The notes: generated by a model not told the origin, from the sequence alone. Shown: positions 8,823 through 15,700, counted from the first letter of the stretch. The stretch is 35,085 nt of DNA from Dehalococcoidia bacterium (GCA_011191985.1 DUEU01000071.1:55467-90551); one strand, 5' to 3'. Numbers and translations are program-made.

Positions 8823-8947
8823 AGCACGCTCTCCTTTTAATATAAATCCCTTGCGCCTGCTTACAAATTGAGCGCAAATCATTAGCCCCGGTAGTACATA
8901 AATCCAAGAATGATTAACCCGATAGCGGTTTTACTGTATCGGCCAAG

Positions 8948-9403
8948 TTAATCCTGATAGGTGCAGCCCATAAGCTGATCGAAAGCTGCCTTCAATCTCT
9001 GCGAGATGACGTAGGCGACCCCACCAGCAATCTCGGCACAAAGCTTGCAATTGGTATTTATCAGGTTACGCAGCTCCATGCCGTCAAAAGCGAGCACCTT
9101 TGTCCTCTCCACGGCTTTCGCCATACACAGGCGGCGGAATGGTGGTATTGTCGCTGCCCAGCCGAAACACTCAAAATTGGACGCGTACTGAATTTGCCGC
9201 TTATCAGTCGGCCCCATCTCTAGGAGAATGGATACCAGACCATCCTCAATTATGTAAATCTTTTCGGCGTGCTTATCCTGGCGGAATATGATTTCCCCCG
9301 GTTCAAACACCTCTTCAGTAGCCATCTTTTCCACGGTTTTCAGGTCAGCCTCATCCAGATAATGGAAAACATCCGACCTTTTCAGTACTTCCAGCTTGTC
9401 CAT
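8948..9403 (-). CDS. Stand-alone cyclic-nucleotide-binding-fold protein
   Basis: 151 residues forming a single cNMP/CRP-type beta barrel: the opening helix DVFHYLDEADLKTVEKMA, the strand EVFEPGEIIFRQDKHAEKIYIIEDGLV, and the C-helix region near residue 120-145. There is no helix-turn-helix after the barrel, so it is not a complete Crp/Fnr regulator. The position of the phosphate-binding cassette reads FECFGWAATIPPFRRLCMAKA, with Arg-Arg near the ligand end, so ligand binding is possible but not certain. Three or four Cys residues (Cys102 region, CKLCAE, MGC) are unusual for this fold. RBS GGGGG is eight bases before ATG. Family is clear; signal and target are unknown. Confidence 0.75.
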   Translation of the reverse strand: MDKLEVLKRSDVFHYLDEADLKTVEKMATEEVFEPGEIIFRQDKHAEKIYIIEDGLVSILLEMGPTDKRQIQYASNFECFGWAATIPPFRRLCMAKAVERTKVLAFDGMELRNLINTNCKLCAEIAGGVAYVISQRLKAAFDQLMGCTYQD

Positions 9404-9562
9404 GTATAGACCCCCAAAATATTCAGTAATATCCCCTTTTTCGACTCTCCGTTACATTATAATCTTAGCCAGGCATTTGCTTCAAACTTATTCATGAAGG
9501 GAATAAGAAGGCCGTCTGAGGAGAAAAGAAATCAAGACTTTGCTGGATGGCAAAATAGCAGA

Positions 9563-9585
9563 GGAGCGAAATTTTACTTCGCTCC
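9563..9585 (-). terminator. Hairpin downstream of the zinc-ribbon gene
   Basis: GGAGCGAA-attttac-TTCGCTCC is a perfect 8-bp stem about 50 bp after the end of the minus-strand zinc-ribbon gene. On the minus strand it is followed by TCTGCTATTTT, a weak U-tract. It is placed to end that transcript. Confidence 0.5.
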
Positions 9586-9633
9586 CCTGACTCGGTCTGT
9601 ATTTGACCTAGTATAATCAGGTAAATCTACAGA

Positions 9634-9828
9634 TTAATTCATCCGCCGAGAAGTTTTCGTCTTATAACGGACATCCCTGGTAACCGTCGCCTTGGTCAAT
9701 TCCACGGAGTCCTTCAATTCATTTCTGTAGGAGCAGTTTATGCATTGTTCGTACCAGCCATCCATATCATTGTCAACGAATAACCGGCCACCGCATCTCG
9801 GACAGCGATTTTCCTGCCATTTCCCCAT
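9634..9828 (-). CDS. Small zinc-ribbon protein (64 aa)
   Basis: CPRCGG at the N-terminus and CINCS about 20 residues later form a CxxC-x18-20-CxxC zinc ribbon with a Trp-Tyr linker (DGWYEQ). The rest is a basic, Lys/Thr/Arg-rich tail. The start chosen is ATG 9828, which has GGAGGT eight bases upstream; a longer frame to 9864 would place that ribosome site inside the coding region. It has its own promoter, a Crp-type site at 9904-9919 with a TATTAT -10. It shares that regulator with the selenoprotein unit, so a role in redox or stress response is inferred. The family was not identified. Confidence 0.75.
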   Translation of the reverse strand: MGKWQENRCPRCGGRLFVDNDMDGWYEQCINCSYRNELKDSVELTKATVTRDVRYKTKTSRRMN

Positions 9829-9876
9829 ATTGATACACCTCCTATCAGGCAACATCCCAGTCACGATTATATGAGT

Positions 9877-9919
9877 ATAATAGTCTAGGGGGTCGTGGCT
9901 GTATGTGACTTAAGTCTCA
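9877..9919 (-). promoter_or_regulatory. Crp-type activator site and promoter of the zinc-ribbon gene
   Basis: Read on the minus strand, TGAGACTTAAGTCACA (9919-9904) is a near-palindrome matching TGTGA-N6-TCACA. The -10 TATTAT lies at 9882-9877, putting the box centre 41.5 bp before the inferred start of transcription. That is the class II activation position. The 20 bases beginning with the box are identical to those at 11082, and both promoters have a CCCCC run at nearly the same place. Confidence 0.7.
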
Positions 9920-10023
9920 TTCTGACTGTCGTCATATTGAAGGCAAGACTTAAGATGAAGATGGAGGACTGCTCCAGGAGGGATGGCTGAAACTAGACAA
10001 TAAAGGCTTAGCGAGATTTAAAC

Positions 10024-10230
10024 TCAACTATGTTCAATGACTATCTCAAATGGACAGGCGATGGCTCCGGTAGGGCAAACAGCTTCGCACTCTGTGCACC
10101 ACCCACACTCCTCTGTTTCCAGAACAGTGATAACATTGTCAACTAATATCAGCGCCTCACAGTAGCAAACACTGATACATAGTCCGCATCCATTACACTT
10201 TTCTCTATCGACCACAGGCATTACAACCAT
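10024..10230 (-). CDS. Small 2x[4Fe-4S] ferredoxin
   Basis: About 68 residues with two cluster motifs: CNGCGLCISVC (followed by YCEAL instead of the usual Pro) and CGWCTECEAVCPTGAI. It is cytoplasmic and carries electrons at low potential. The first motif lacks the Pro after the fourth Cys, a mild deviation. The start chosen is ATG 10230, with GGGAG nine bases upstream; TTG 10239 and ATG 10221 are alternatives. It lies 60 bp downstream of the Crp-family regulator gene in the same direction, and has its own Crp-type site overlapping that regulator's stop codon. The electron partner is unknown; nearby candidates are the redox proteins of the same regulon. Confidence 0.85.
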   Translation of the reverse strand: MVVMPVVDREKCNGCGLCISVCYCEALILVDNVITVLETEECGWCTECEAVCPTGAIACPFEIVIEHS

Positions 10231-10250
10231 TAGCCGCAACTCCCTTGATA

Positions 10251-10293
10251 ATGTTAAAATTAATACCGACTCGTGTCTGTGACCTTTGTCTCA
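10251..10293 (-). promoter_or_regulatory. Crp-type activator site upstream of the ferredoxin gene
   Basis: On the minus strand TGAGACAAAGGTCACA (10293-10278) keeps both half-sites of the boxes at 9904 and 11082 and differs only in the centre. At the same spacing as at the other two sites lies TAACAT (10256-10251), a poor -10; CATTAT two bases further on is an alternative. The box overlaps the stop codon of the regulator gene. Confidence 0.6.
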
Positions 10294-10962
10294 ATTAGAT
10301 GCTCCCGCTATACCCCTAAGGGCTTCTTTATCGGTAATAACTATGCGGTGGCGGTCTATTTCGATCACTCCCTCCGATTGAAGCACTTTGAGCGACCGGC
10401 TGACCACCTCACGGGCAGTACCCGCCATGGCAGCCATATCCTGCTGGGTGAGTTGCTGGCCAGGGCTTGTCCCGTCCCCTGCATATTCCAAGAGGACCTT
10501 GGCAACCCTGCCAACGACGGGCCGGAAAGAAAGGTCCTCGACAAGCGACACCAGATGACGCACCTGAGCTGCCAATACGTTGGCAACGCTGACGGCTACC
10601 TGAGGGTGCTCCTGGAGGAATAAATCCAGGGAGTGCTTTGGTATGCCATATAGAGTAACCGGCCCCATGGCCTGGGCACTGGCCAGGTTTAGACCGCCAT
10701 CAAAGGCGGGCACATCGTTAAATGATTCTCCAGGGCGGACAATATTCAGCACCTGCTCTTTACCCTCGGCTGATGTCCGGAACATCTTCACCACGCCGGA
10801 GCTGACGAAATATAGGGCCTCAGGGGGGTCACCTTCAAATACTATAATGTCACCACGCTCAACCTTTTTCTCAAAGATGAGCTTCTTGACCGAATCAAGT
10901 TCTTCAGTACTTAATCCGGGAAAATAGGCTACAGACTTCAGGAAAGAATTATTTACTGCCAT
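10291..10962 (-). CDS. Crp/Fnr-family transcriptional regulator
   Basis: 223 residues: a cNMP-type barrel (about 10-120), a long dimer helix (about 122-148) and a C-terminal winged helix (about 150-215) with LTQQDMAAMAGTAREVVSRSLKVL. In the recognition helix R184, E185 and R189 match the Arg-Glu-x3-Arg set by which E. coli CRP reads TGTGA. FNR-type residues (E-x2-SR) are absent. The phosphate-binding cassette reads FDGGLNLASA without the Arg-Ser of cAMP-binding CRP, so the ligand is probably not cAMP. It lies between three TGAGAC-N4-GTCACA sites and is the obvious candidate to bind them. No clear ribosome site precedes the ATG. Confidence 0.88.
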   Translation of the reverse strand: MAVNNSFLKSVAYFPGLSTEELDSVKKLIFEKKVERGDIIVFEGDPPEALYFVSSGVVKMFRTSAEGKEQVLNIVRPGESFNDVPAFDGGLNLASAQAMGPVTLYGIPKHSLDLFLQEHPQVAVSVANVLAAQVRHLVSLVEDLSFRPVVGRVAKVLLEYAGDGTSPGQQLTQQDMAAMAGTAREVVSRSLKVLQSEGVIEIDRHRIVITDKEALRGIAGASN

Positions 10963-11081
10963 CGTTATAAAAAAACAAGCCGGTCCTGATTATAACTTCC
11001 CATGATAGTATATCATACAAATAGCCGGTGGTTTTTGAACTCAACCGTTTAACTGGAAAAACCACCTATGTCCGCTGGCAT

Positions 11082-11124
11082 TGAGACTTAAGTCACATAC
11101 ACATGACTACCCCCCATCTATAAT
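11082..11124 (+). promoter_or_regulatory. Crp-type activator site and promoter of the selenoprotein unit
   Basis: TGAGACTTAAGTCACA (11082-11097) is centred at 11089.5. A perfect -10 TATAAT lies at 11119-11124, predicting a start near 11131, which puts the box at -41.5. The leader would be only about 12 bases before ATG 11143. No -35 hexamer is seen, as expected for an activator-dependent promoter. Confidence 0.72.
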
Positions 11125-11142
11125 CTAACTAAATCAAGTGAA

Positions 11143-11313
11143 ATGAATTACGTAATCGGACTGATAGCAGGAGCTCTCATCGGTGGAGTAATCGGGTATG
11201 TCGGCAAATGTGCCGGAAGTACCTGAGGCATTACTGCCAGCCCCTGGTTAGGGGCGATTTTTGGTGCCCTGCTGGGACTTGTTATCGGTGCCGCAATAGG
11301 GGTCAGGACGTAG
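11143..11313 (+). CDS. DUF6132-like small membrane selenoprotein (in-frame UGA at codon 28)
   Basis: Reading through TGA 11224-11226 gives 56 residues: helix 1 (VIGLIAGALIGGVIGYVG), a central loop KCAGST-U-GITASP, then helix 2 (WLGAIFGALLGLVIGAAIG). This is the DUF6132-type layout, where the loop usually reads C-x-x-x-T-C-P-I; here the second Cys is UGA. The two hydrophobic halves are in the same frame on either side of the UGA, and a SECIS-like hairpin follows. Without readthrough only 27 residues would be made. The ribosome site is weak (AAGTGA). It is the first gene of a unit with MsrA, 59 bp apart, behind a Crp-type promoter. The Cys/Sec pair in a membrane hairpin suggests redox or metal handling; the exact role is unknown. 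Confidence 0.78.
11224..11255 (+). promoter_or_regulatory. UGA Sec codon with bacterial SECIS-like hairpin (DUF6132-like gene)
   Basis: After TGA 11224-11226 comes GCCCC-TGGTTA-GGGGC (11240-11255). The apical loop starts 18 nt past the UGA and has G as its second base, fitting the bacterial SECIS rules (loop about 16-37 nt downstream, G in the first two loop bases). Confidence 0.65.
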
Positions 11314-11372
11314 CTATCCTATCAATTCGGTGGCAGGCGGTTTCGTAGCTGATGAAGAGGAGTGAGACCGGA

Positions 11373-12182
11373 ATGGGTAAGCTGAGCAAAGTAACTATAG
11401 TAGCGGTACTCGGCGTGTTTATTCTTGGCTCTTTCTTGAGCTCAGGCCTGGTTGGTTGTAATGAGGAGGATGAGACAATGGGGATAGAAGATGGTGGGCT
11501 TGTTCCCGATGGAGGTATACCGGCCATAGATACGTCGGCACCGGTGAACACGGAAACGGCCACCTTCGCCTTGGGCTGATTCTGGGGGCCCGACTCCCGG
11601 TTCGGGAGTATAGACGGAGTAGTCCGTACCCGTGTCGGGTACGCTGGAGGAAACTCTAATAACCCCACATACCACAACCTGGACGGCCATTCCGAGACTA
11701 TTCAAATTGATTACGACCCGACTAAGGTAACCTATGAGGAGTTACTGGAGGTCTTCTGGGACAGCCATGATCCTACAACGCTGCCATGGTCCCGTCAATA
11801 TATGTCAATTGTGTTCTATCACAACGAGGAGCAGAGACAGATAGCCATTGCCAGTAAGGAGCGTGAGGAGTCCAGACTGGGCCGGCATATTATAACCGAA
11901 ATAATCCCATTTTCAGAGTTTTACCTGGCTGAAGACTACCATCAAAAGTACTATCTGCGCCAGGAGCCGGAACTTTTTCGGGAGTTAAGCGCCATTTACC
12001 CGGATATCGGTGACTTCATAAACTCTACCGCTGTAGCCCGGCTAAACGGCTATGTTGGCGGCTATGGCATACCGGAGACTCTTGAAAAAGAGCTGAATAG
12101 TCTTGGCTTGTCTGAAGCCGGCAAAGTAAGGCTCCAGCAGATCGCCGACAGGGGCCTTGTAGCCGGCTGCTTGGTACCGTGA
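11373..12182 (+). CDS. msrA: Peptide-methionine (S)-S-oxide reductase MsrA, lipoprotein selenoprotein
   Basis: Reduces the S-epimer of methionine sulfoxide. Reading through TGA 11577-11579 (codon 69) gives 269 residues. The catalytic motif normally GCFWG reads GUFWG, followed by VVRTRVGYAGG, NPTYHNLDGHSETIQIDYDP and LLEVFWDSHDPT, all MsrA signatures lying downstream of the UGA in the same frame. The N-terminus has a signal peptide and lipobox LVGC (Cys29), so the enzyme should be an outer-face lipoprotein. ATG 11373 has AGGAG ten bases upstream; ATG 11352 would put it inside. The TGA at 12180 is the true stop. The C-terminal 60 residues (ARLNGYVGGYG, ending AGCLVP) hold a possible resolving Cys. 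Annotation pipelines will split it at codon 69. Confidence 0.9.
11577..11609 (+). promoter_or_regulatory. UGA Sec codon with bacterial SECIS-like hairpin (msrA)
   Basis: ACTCCC-GGTTC-GGGAGT (11593-11609) lies after TGA 11577-11579. The loop begins 19 nt past the UGA and starts with G. The stem can gain one C-G pair, leaving loop GTT. The GGTT loop sequence is shared with the hairpin at 11240. Confidence 0.7.
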
Positions 12183-12205
12183 TTGGCAGTTTCTCCCTGG
12201 TATGC

Positions 12206-12727
12206 CTATAGTGACCCCTCGGTGGTCATTGTCTGGTTACCCCGAAGAAAGACCAGCGAGAAGCGACTGCCTCTGTTCAGGTTAGCCAGGGTACGCTCCA
12301 GATCGCCAGCATTAGCGATGCGCTGCAGGTTTAATTCGGTAATGATGTCACCGGGTGCCAGGCCTATTCTTTCGGAGACCGACCCCGGCCTGACCCGGCC
12401 CACATAGGCGCCGAGCGTTACTCCTGAACCCTGCTTGACCGTGATCTTGCCAGCATCGGCAATCGACGCGCCAAAAGAAGGACGTGGTACCCCTTGTGTT
12501 TTAGTCAGTACCTCTTCAAGCTTTGCTCGGTCAAAGCCAACCACTACCTGTCCGTTGATAATTGTCACCGGCACCCCCATCTGCCCACTGCTTTTCACCA
12601 GCTCCTGGGCGAAAGCCCTGTCTCGCGAAACATCACGCTCCTCAAAGTCTATGCCTCTCTGTGAAAGAAACTCCTTCACTATATGACAATAGGGTCACGT
12701 TGGGGTTGTGTACACTATTACCGCCAT
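12206..12727 (-). CDS. Glutaredoxin-PDZ selenoprotein (in-frame UGA at codon 11)
   Basis: The ATG at 12727 has GGAGG ten bases upstream. Reading through TGA (12697-12695) gives 173 residues starting MAVIVYTTPT-U-PYCHIVKEFL. This is the glutaredoxin/NrdH active site T-P-x-C-P-x-C with the first Cys as selenocysteine. The fold continues with FEERDVSRD, the cis-Pro motif MGVPVTIING and VVVGFDRAKLEEVL. Residues about 80-173 are a PDZ domain (GAYVGRVRPGSVSERIGLAPGDIITELNLQRI), so the reductase is probably docked on a partner. No signal peptide: cytoplasmic. It is 65 bp downstream of the Lon-like gene and convergent with msrA (23 bp between stops). Standard calling would start it at GTG 12679 and lose the active site. 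Confidence 0.88.
12661..12697 (-). promoter_or_regulatory. UGA Sec codon with SECIS-like hairpin (glutaredoxin-PDZ gene)
   Basis: On the minus strand GTGAA-GGAGTTTCT-TTCAC (12679-12661) follows the UGA at 12697-12695. The loop begins 20 nt past the UGA and starts GG; an inner AG/CT pairing is possible. The stem is shorter and less GC-rich than the other two, so support is weaker. Confidence 0.5.
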
Positions 12728-12792
12728 TTACCCGTAACCTCCAGAGATAGAATCTCTCGATTTGGATGCCAAACCTATTAGCAATGCCTGTC

Positions 12793-15234
12793 TCACTTAC
12801 CCTCTTTCTTCTCCTCAGCGTAAAAGCCCTTGAGCCGCTCTGCCATCTCCTTGAGCTTCTTGTCAACCAGGTAATTGATCGTGTCTTCAGGATAGGTGCC
12901 GTCTTTCTGCCTCTCGCCGGCGGGAACGTCGGTCAGTATCTCGACGCCCTCATCTATGTTCCTGGCTGAGTAGATGTGGAATTGGCCTTTACGGACGGCT
13001 TCAACCACTTCCTCGCGCAGCATGAGGTTTCTAAGGTTCTGATTGGGTATTAATACCCCCTGGTCACCGGTGAGTCCTTTGGCCTGGCAGACCTTGAAGA
13101 AACCCTCTATCTTCTGGTTGACACCGCCTATCGGCTGAACCTCGCCTTTCTGGTTCACCGAGCCGGTGACGGCTATATTCTGCTTTATCGGCGTTTCCGA
13201 CAGGCTGGACAGAATGGCATAAAGCTCGGTGGAGGAGGCGCTGTCTCCTTCCACGCCCTCGTAGGACTGCTCGAAACACAGGCTGGCCGAAAGAGACAGG
13301 GGTTTATCCTGGGCATATTTCCAGCCCAGGTAACCGCTCAGAATCATGACCCCTTTATTGTGAATCGGGCCGCTGAGCTGTGACTCCCGCTCGATATTGA
13401 TGACGCCACCACGCCCCAGAAAGGTCTTGGCGGTGATCCTTGACGGCTTGCCGAAGGCGATGTCACCGAGGGTGTAGACACTTAAGCCGTTGACCTGGCC
13501 GACCACGGCACCCTCAGCATCAATCATGATGGTACCCCGGTTTATCATGTCCCGGATTCGTTCGTCAAGCAGGTTGTGCCGGAATAGTCTCTCCTCGATG
13601 GCCTTTTGCACGTGACTGGCGGAGATATACTTGGCATTGTCCCGTGAAGCCCAGTAGTTGGCTTCCTCAATCCAGTCCTTGATCTGGGCAAACCTCGATG
13701 ACAGTCGCTCCTGATCAGCGACTATTCTGGCGGAGTATTCAATGACCTTGGCGACGCCGCTCGGATCAAAGTGCCGGGCTTCACATTCCTCACAGCATCC
13801 AGAGAGGAAGGCGGCATAGGCCAGCATGTTCTCCTTGGTGCTCTCAATCTCAAAATTGAAGTCAGCTTTGACCTTGAAGATCTCCCAGAAGTCCTCGTCA
13901 TACATAGATAATAGCTGGTAGAGCACGGCATCACCGGTAAGGACAACTTTGACCTTTATGGGCATGGGTTCCGGCCTCAATCCCTGAGGGGCAATGAGCC
14001 CGAACTGCTCAAAGGGGTCTTCAATTTTCATCTCTTTATTTTTGATCGCCCGCTTCAGTGCCAGCCAGACGCCAGGATTAATCAGCACATCATTAGCACT
14101 GAGTAACAGATAGCCGCCGTTGGCTTTGCTGAGAGCCCCGGCCTTCAGCATGGTGTGGTCGCTGAGGTAGCCACCGAAGAGGAACCGCCGCTCAATCCTG
14201 CCGAAGACATTGCCGAAATTGGGGTTGCTCTCGACAATCACCGGAGCCCCCTTGGCTTCGCTGTTATCCACGAAGACGTTGACTTGGAAGGGGATAAATG
14301 GATTTCTCCCCCCCATAACCTGGCTGACCGGGACCCCTAATATAGGATGTACCGGCTCTTCGGTACCCTTGAAGATTTCGAGGTTATCGAGTACATAAGT
14401 TTTCAGGTCGGTAAGATACTTGGTTATCTTTGGCCACTTAGAGTATTGCTCAAACAATGAGCCGAACAGGCCAGAGACAGTGTATTCGCCAATATCTTTG
14501 TCTGCTTTCTGTAGTCGCTCCATGGTCTTCGTTTGCACGTTACTGGCAGTTTCCAGGCCGGCCTGTAGCTTCTTGCGCAGCTCGGTCTGTTTTGCATCAA
14601 GTTCTTTCCTGGCGGCCTCCTCCAGGGCGAGGTATTCCTGCTCCTGCATGGGATGGTCGTCTTTAATGGGGATTAGAGCCGGGCCGGACGGAGTCATCTG
14701 AAGAACGAAACCCTGCTGGCGGGCCTCGCTGGATATCTCCTCAAACAACTTCTGCTGCTCAGCCTGTGCTTCTTCAACCGTCTTCTGTCTCTGGTTTTTA
14801 TACTCCTCGCTGGAGAAGGCCTGCCCCAGTCCCTGGCGAATCTTGTTGAGTAAGTCGGTAATCTCATCCCGGAAAACTTTGCCCTTTCCCGGCGGCAGGT
14901 TTGATATTTGCGGATTATCCGGTTCTTTAAAATTGTAGAGGTAACACCAGTCCTCCGGGGTGGAGGTTTCTCCATGGTCTTCTTTTTCCTTGATCACCCT
15001 TTCAATGTAGGCCTTCACCATGGATGTCTTTCCCGTTCCGGTAAGGCCGGCAACATAGATGTTATAGCCCGCGTTGGCCATGTTCAGTCCGAACTCTACC
15101 GCCCGTGTCGCCCGTTCCTGCCCGATGAACTCGCGAAGGGGGGCCAGGTCCTTGGTACACTCAAATTCGAACATTTTGGGGTCACATTCCCAGCGTAGCT
15201 TTTTCACCGGTACTTCATATTCCGTCAGTTCCAT
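12793..15234 (-). CDS. Lon-like ATP-dependent protease (AAA plus Lon_C type)
   Basis: 813 residues. Walker A GLTGTGKTS is at about 63-71 near the N-terminus, without the N-terminal substrate domain of classic LonA. A long coiled-coil-like Glu/Lys/Gln-rich insert (about 130-250) precedes the rest of the ATPase (SKANGGYLLLSANDVL, Walker B region). The C-terminal serine protease domain has EGDSASS with Ser665 and VNQKIEGF with Lys708, 43 residues apart as in E. coli Lon (S679/K722). It degrades or processes proteins in the cytoplasm. RBS GGAGGGAG precedes the ATG. It heads a unit with the glutaredoxin-PDZ gene, which suggests oxidised-protein quality control, an inference from adjacency only. 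Confidence 0.9.
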   Translation of the reverse strand: MELTEYEVPVKKLRWECDPKMFEFECTKDLAPLREFIGQERATRAVEFGLNMANAGYNIYVAGLTGTGKTSMVKAYIERVIKEKEDHGETSTPEDWCYLYNFKEPDNPQISNLPPGKGKVFRDEITDLLNKIRQGLGQAFSSEEYKNQRQKTVEEAQAEQQKLFEEISSEARQQGFVLQMTPSGPALIPIKDDHPMQEQEYLALEEAARKELDAKQTELRKKLQAGLETASNVQTKTMERLQKADKDIGEYTVSGLFGSLFEQYSKWPKITKYLTDLKTYVLDNLEIFKGTEEPVHPILGVPVSQVMGGRNPFIPFQVNVFVDNSEAKGAPVIVESNPNFGNVFGRIERRFLFGGYLSDHTMLKAGALSKANGGYLLLSANDVLINPGVWLALKRAIKNKEMKIEDPFEQFGLIAPQGLRPEPMPIKVKVVLTGDAVLYQLLSMYDEDFWEIFKVKADFNFEIESTKENMLAYAAFLSGCCEECEARHFDPSGVAKVIEYSARIVADQERLSSRFAQIKDWIEEANYWASRDNAKYISASHVQKAIEERLFRHNLLDERIRDMINRGTIMIDAEGAVVGQVNGLSVYTLGDIAFGKPSRITAKTFLGRGGVINIERESQLSGPIHNKGVMILSGYLGWKYAQDKPLSLSASLCFEQSYEGVEGDSASSTELYAILSSLSETPIKQNIAVTGSVNQKGEVQPIGGVNQKIEGFFKVCQAKGLTGDQGVLIPNQNLRNLMLREEVVEAVRKGQFHIYSARNIDEGVEILTDVPAGERQKDGTYPEDTINYLVDKKLKEMAERLKGFYAEEKKEGK

Positions 15235-15547
15235 AGCTCCCTCCTAACAGTTATTTTATAGTGCTGAGACTGTCAGGCTGGTAGCCCTGACTATCCCGGC
15301 CCGTTTCTTCTTCATCAAGCTTAGATTTTAGCTTATCCCGGTAGCTGAGTATTATTATTGGTAAGGTGAGCAGCTATGTCAAATGAGCAGCCAGATACCA
15401 ATCTTATTTTATAAGTATATCGCATCTTGAATGTTATAGTTCGGTAACTTTCTTTCCCTCCATTTTATGATTCCGTTATTGCTGGTTGGCTATTATAAGG
15501 GAGCATGTCCCGGAACTAAATTGTTTCCGGGAGGGAGGTGATAAAGG
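15235..15547. other. Divergent intergenic region: lon leader and metallothionein promoter
   Basis: About 310 bases. On the lon side GTCAGG-ctggtagc-CCTGAC (15272-15291) forms a 6-bp hairpin in the presumed leader. At 15432-15470 lies the GGTAAC-N14-TTTTATGA element listed separately. No further gene is supported; a 12-codon frame near 15376 is too short to call. Confidence 0.45.
15432..15470 (+). promoter_or_regulatory. Promoter-like element, copy 1 (metallothionein)
   Basis: TTCGGTAAC (15440-15448) then 14 bases then TTTTATGA (15463-15470), 78 bp before the metallothionein ATG. It shares the upstream TGTTATA block with the copies at 16858 and 21067. GGTAAY and TTTTATGA are the same 20 bases apart in all three, while the sequence between them differs. 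Confidence 0.55.
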
Positions 15548-15700
15548 ATGGTAGAACAGCTTTGCCCTGTCTGTGGCTGTACCATTTTCCCTGGTGAAGC
15601 CTATGAAAAGGAGGGGGTGGTGTACTGCTGCGAGCCCTGCGCTACAGGGCAGGGGGAGTGCGAATGCGGTTGCTGCACTGTTGAAGAGCCAGAGCAATAA
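15548..15700 (+). CDS. Bacterial metallothionein-like protein (50 aa)
   Basis: A 50-residue protein with 12 Cys: CPVCGC near the start, then YCCEPCATG and a tail GECECGCC. This matches the SmtA/BmtA family layout (paired N-terminal Cys, Y-C-x-x-x-C-A-x-G, Cys-rich tail), which binds Zn, Cd or Cu through thiolates in the cytoplasm. The usual His near the end is replaced by more Cys. RBS GGAGGTGAT is an unusually strong match, six bases before ATG. It is a single gene with its own promoter-like element 78 bp upstream. Too short for most gene callers, so likely to be missed. Confidence 0.82.
   Translation: MVEQLCPVCGCTIFPGEAYEKEGVVYCCEPCATGQGECECGCCTVEEPEQ

Noticed and set aside
11352-11579. 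A stand-alone 75-aa lipoprotein ending at TGA 11577
   Set aside because: MsrA sequence resumes directly after the TGA in the same frame, with the Cys position of GCFWG replaced, so a split gene or pseudogene is less likely than Sec read-through.
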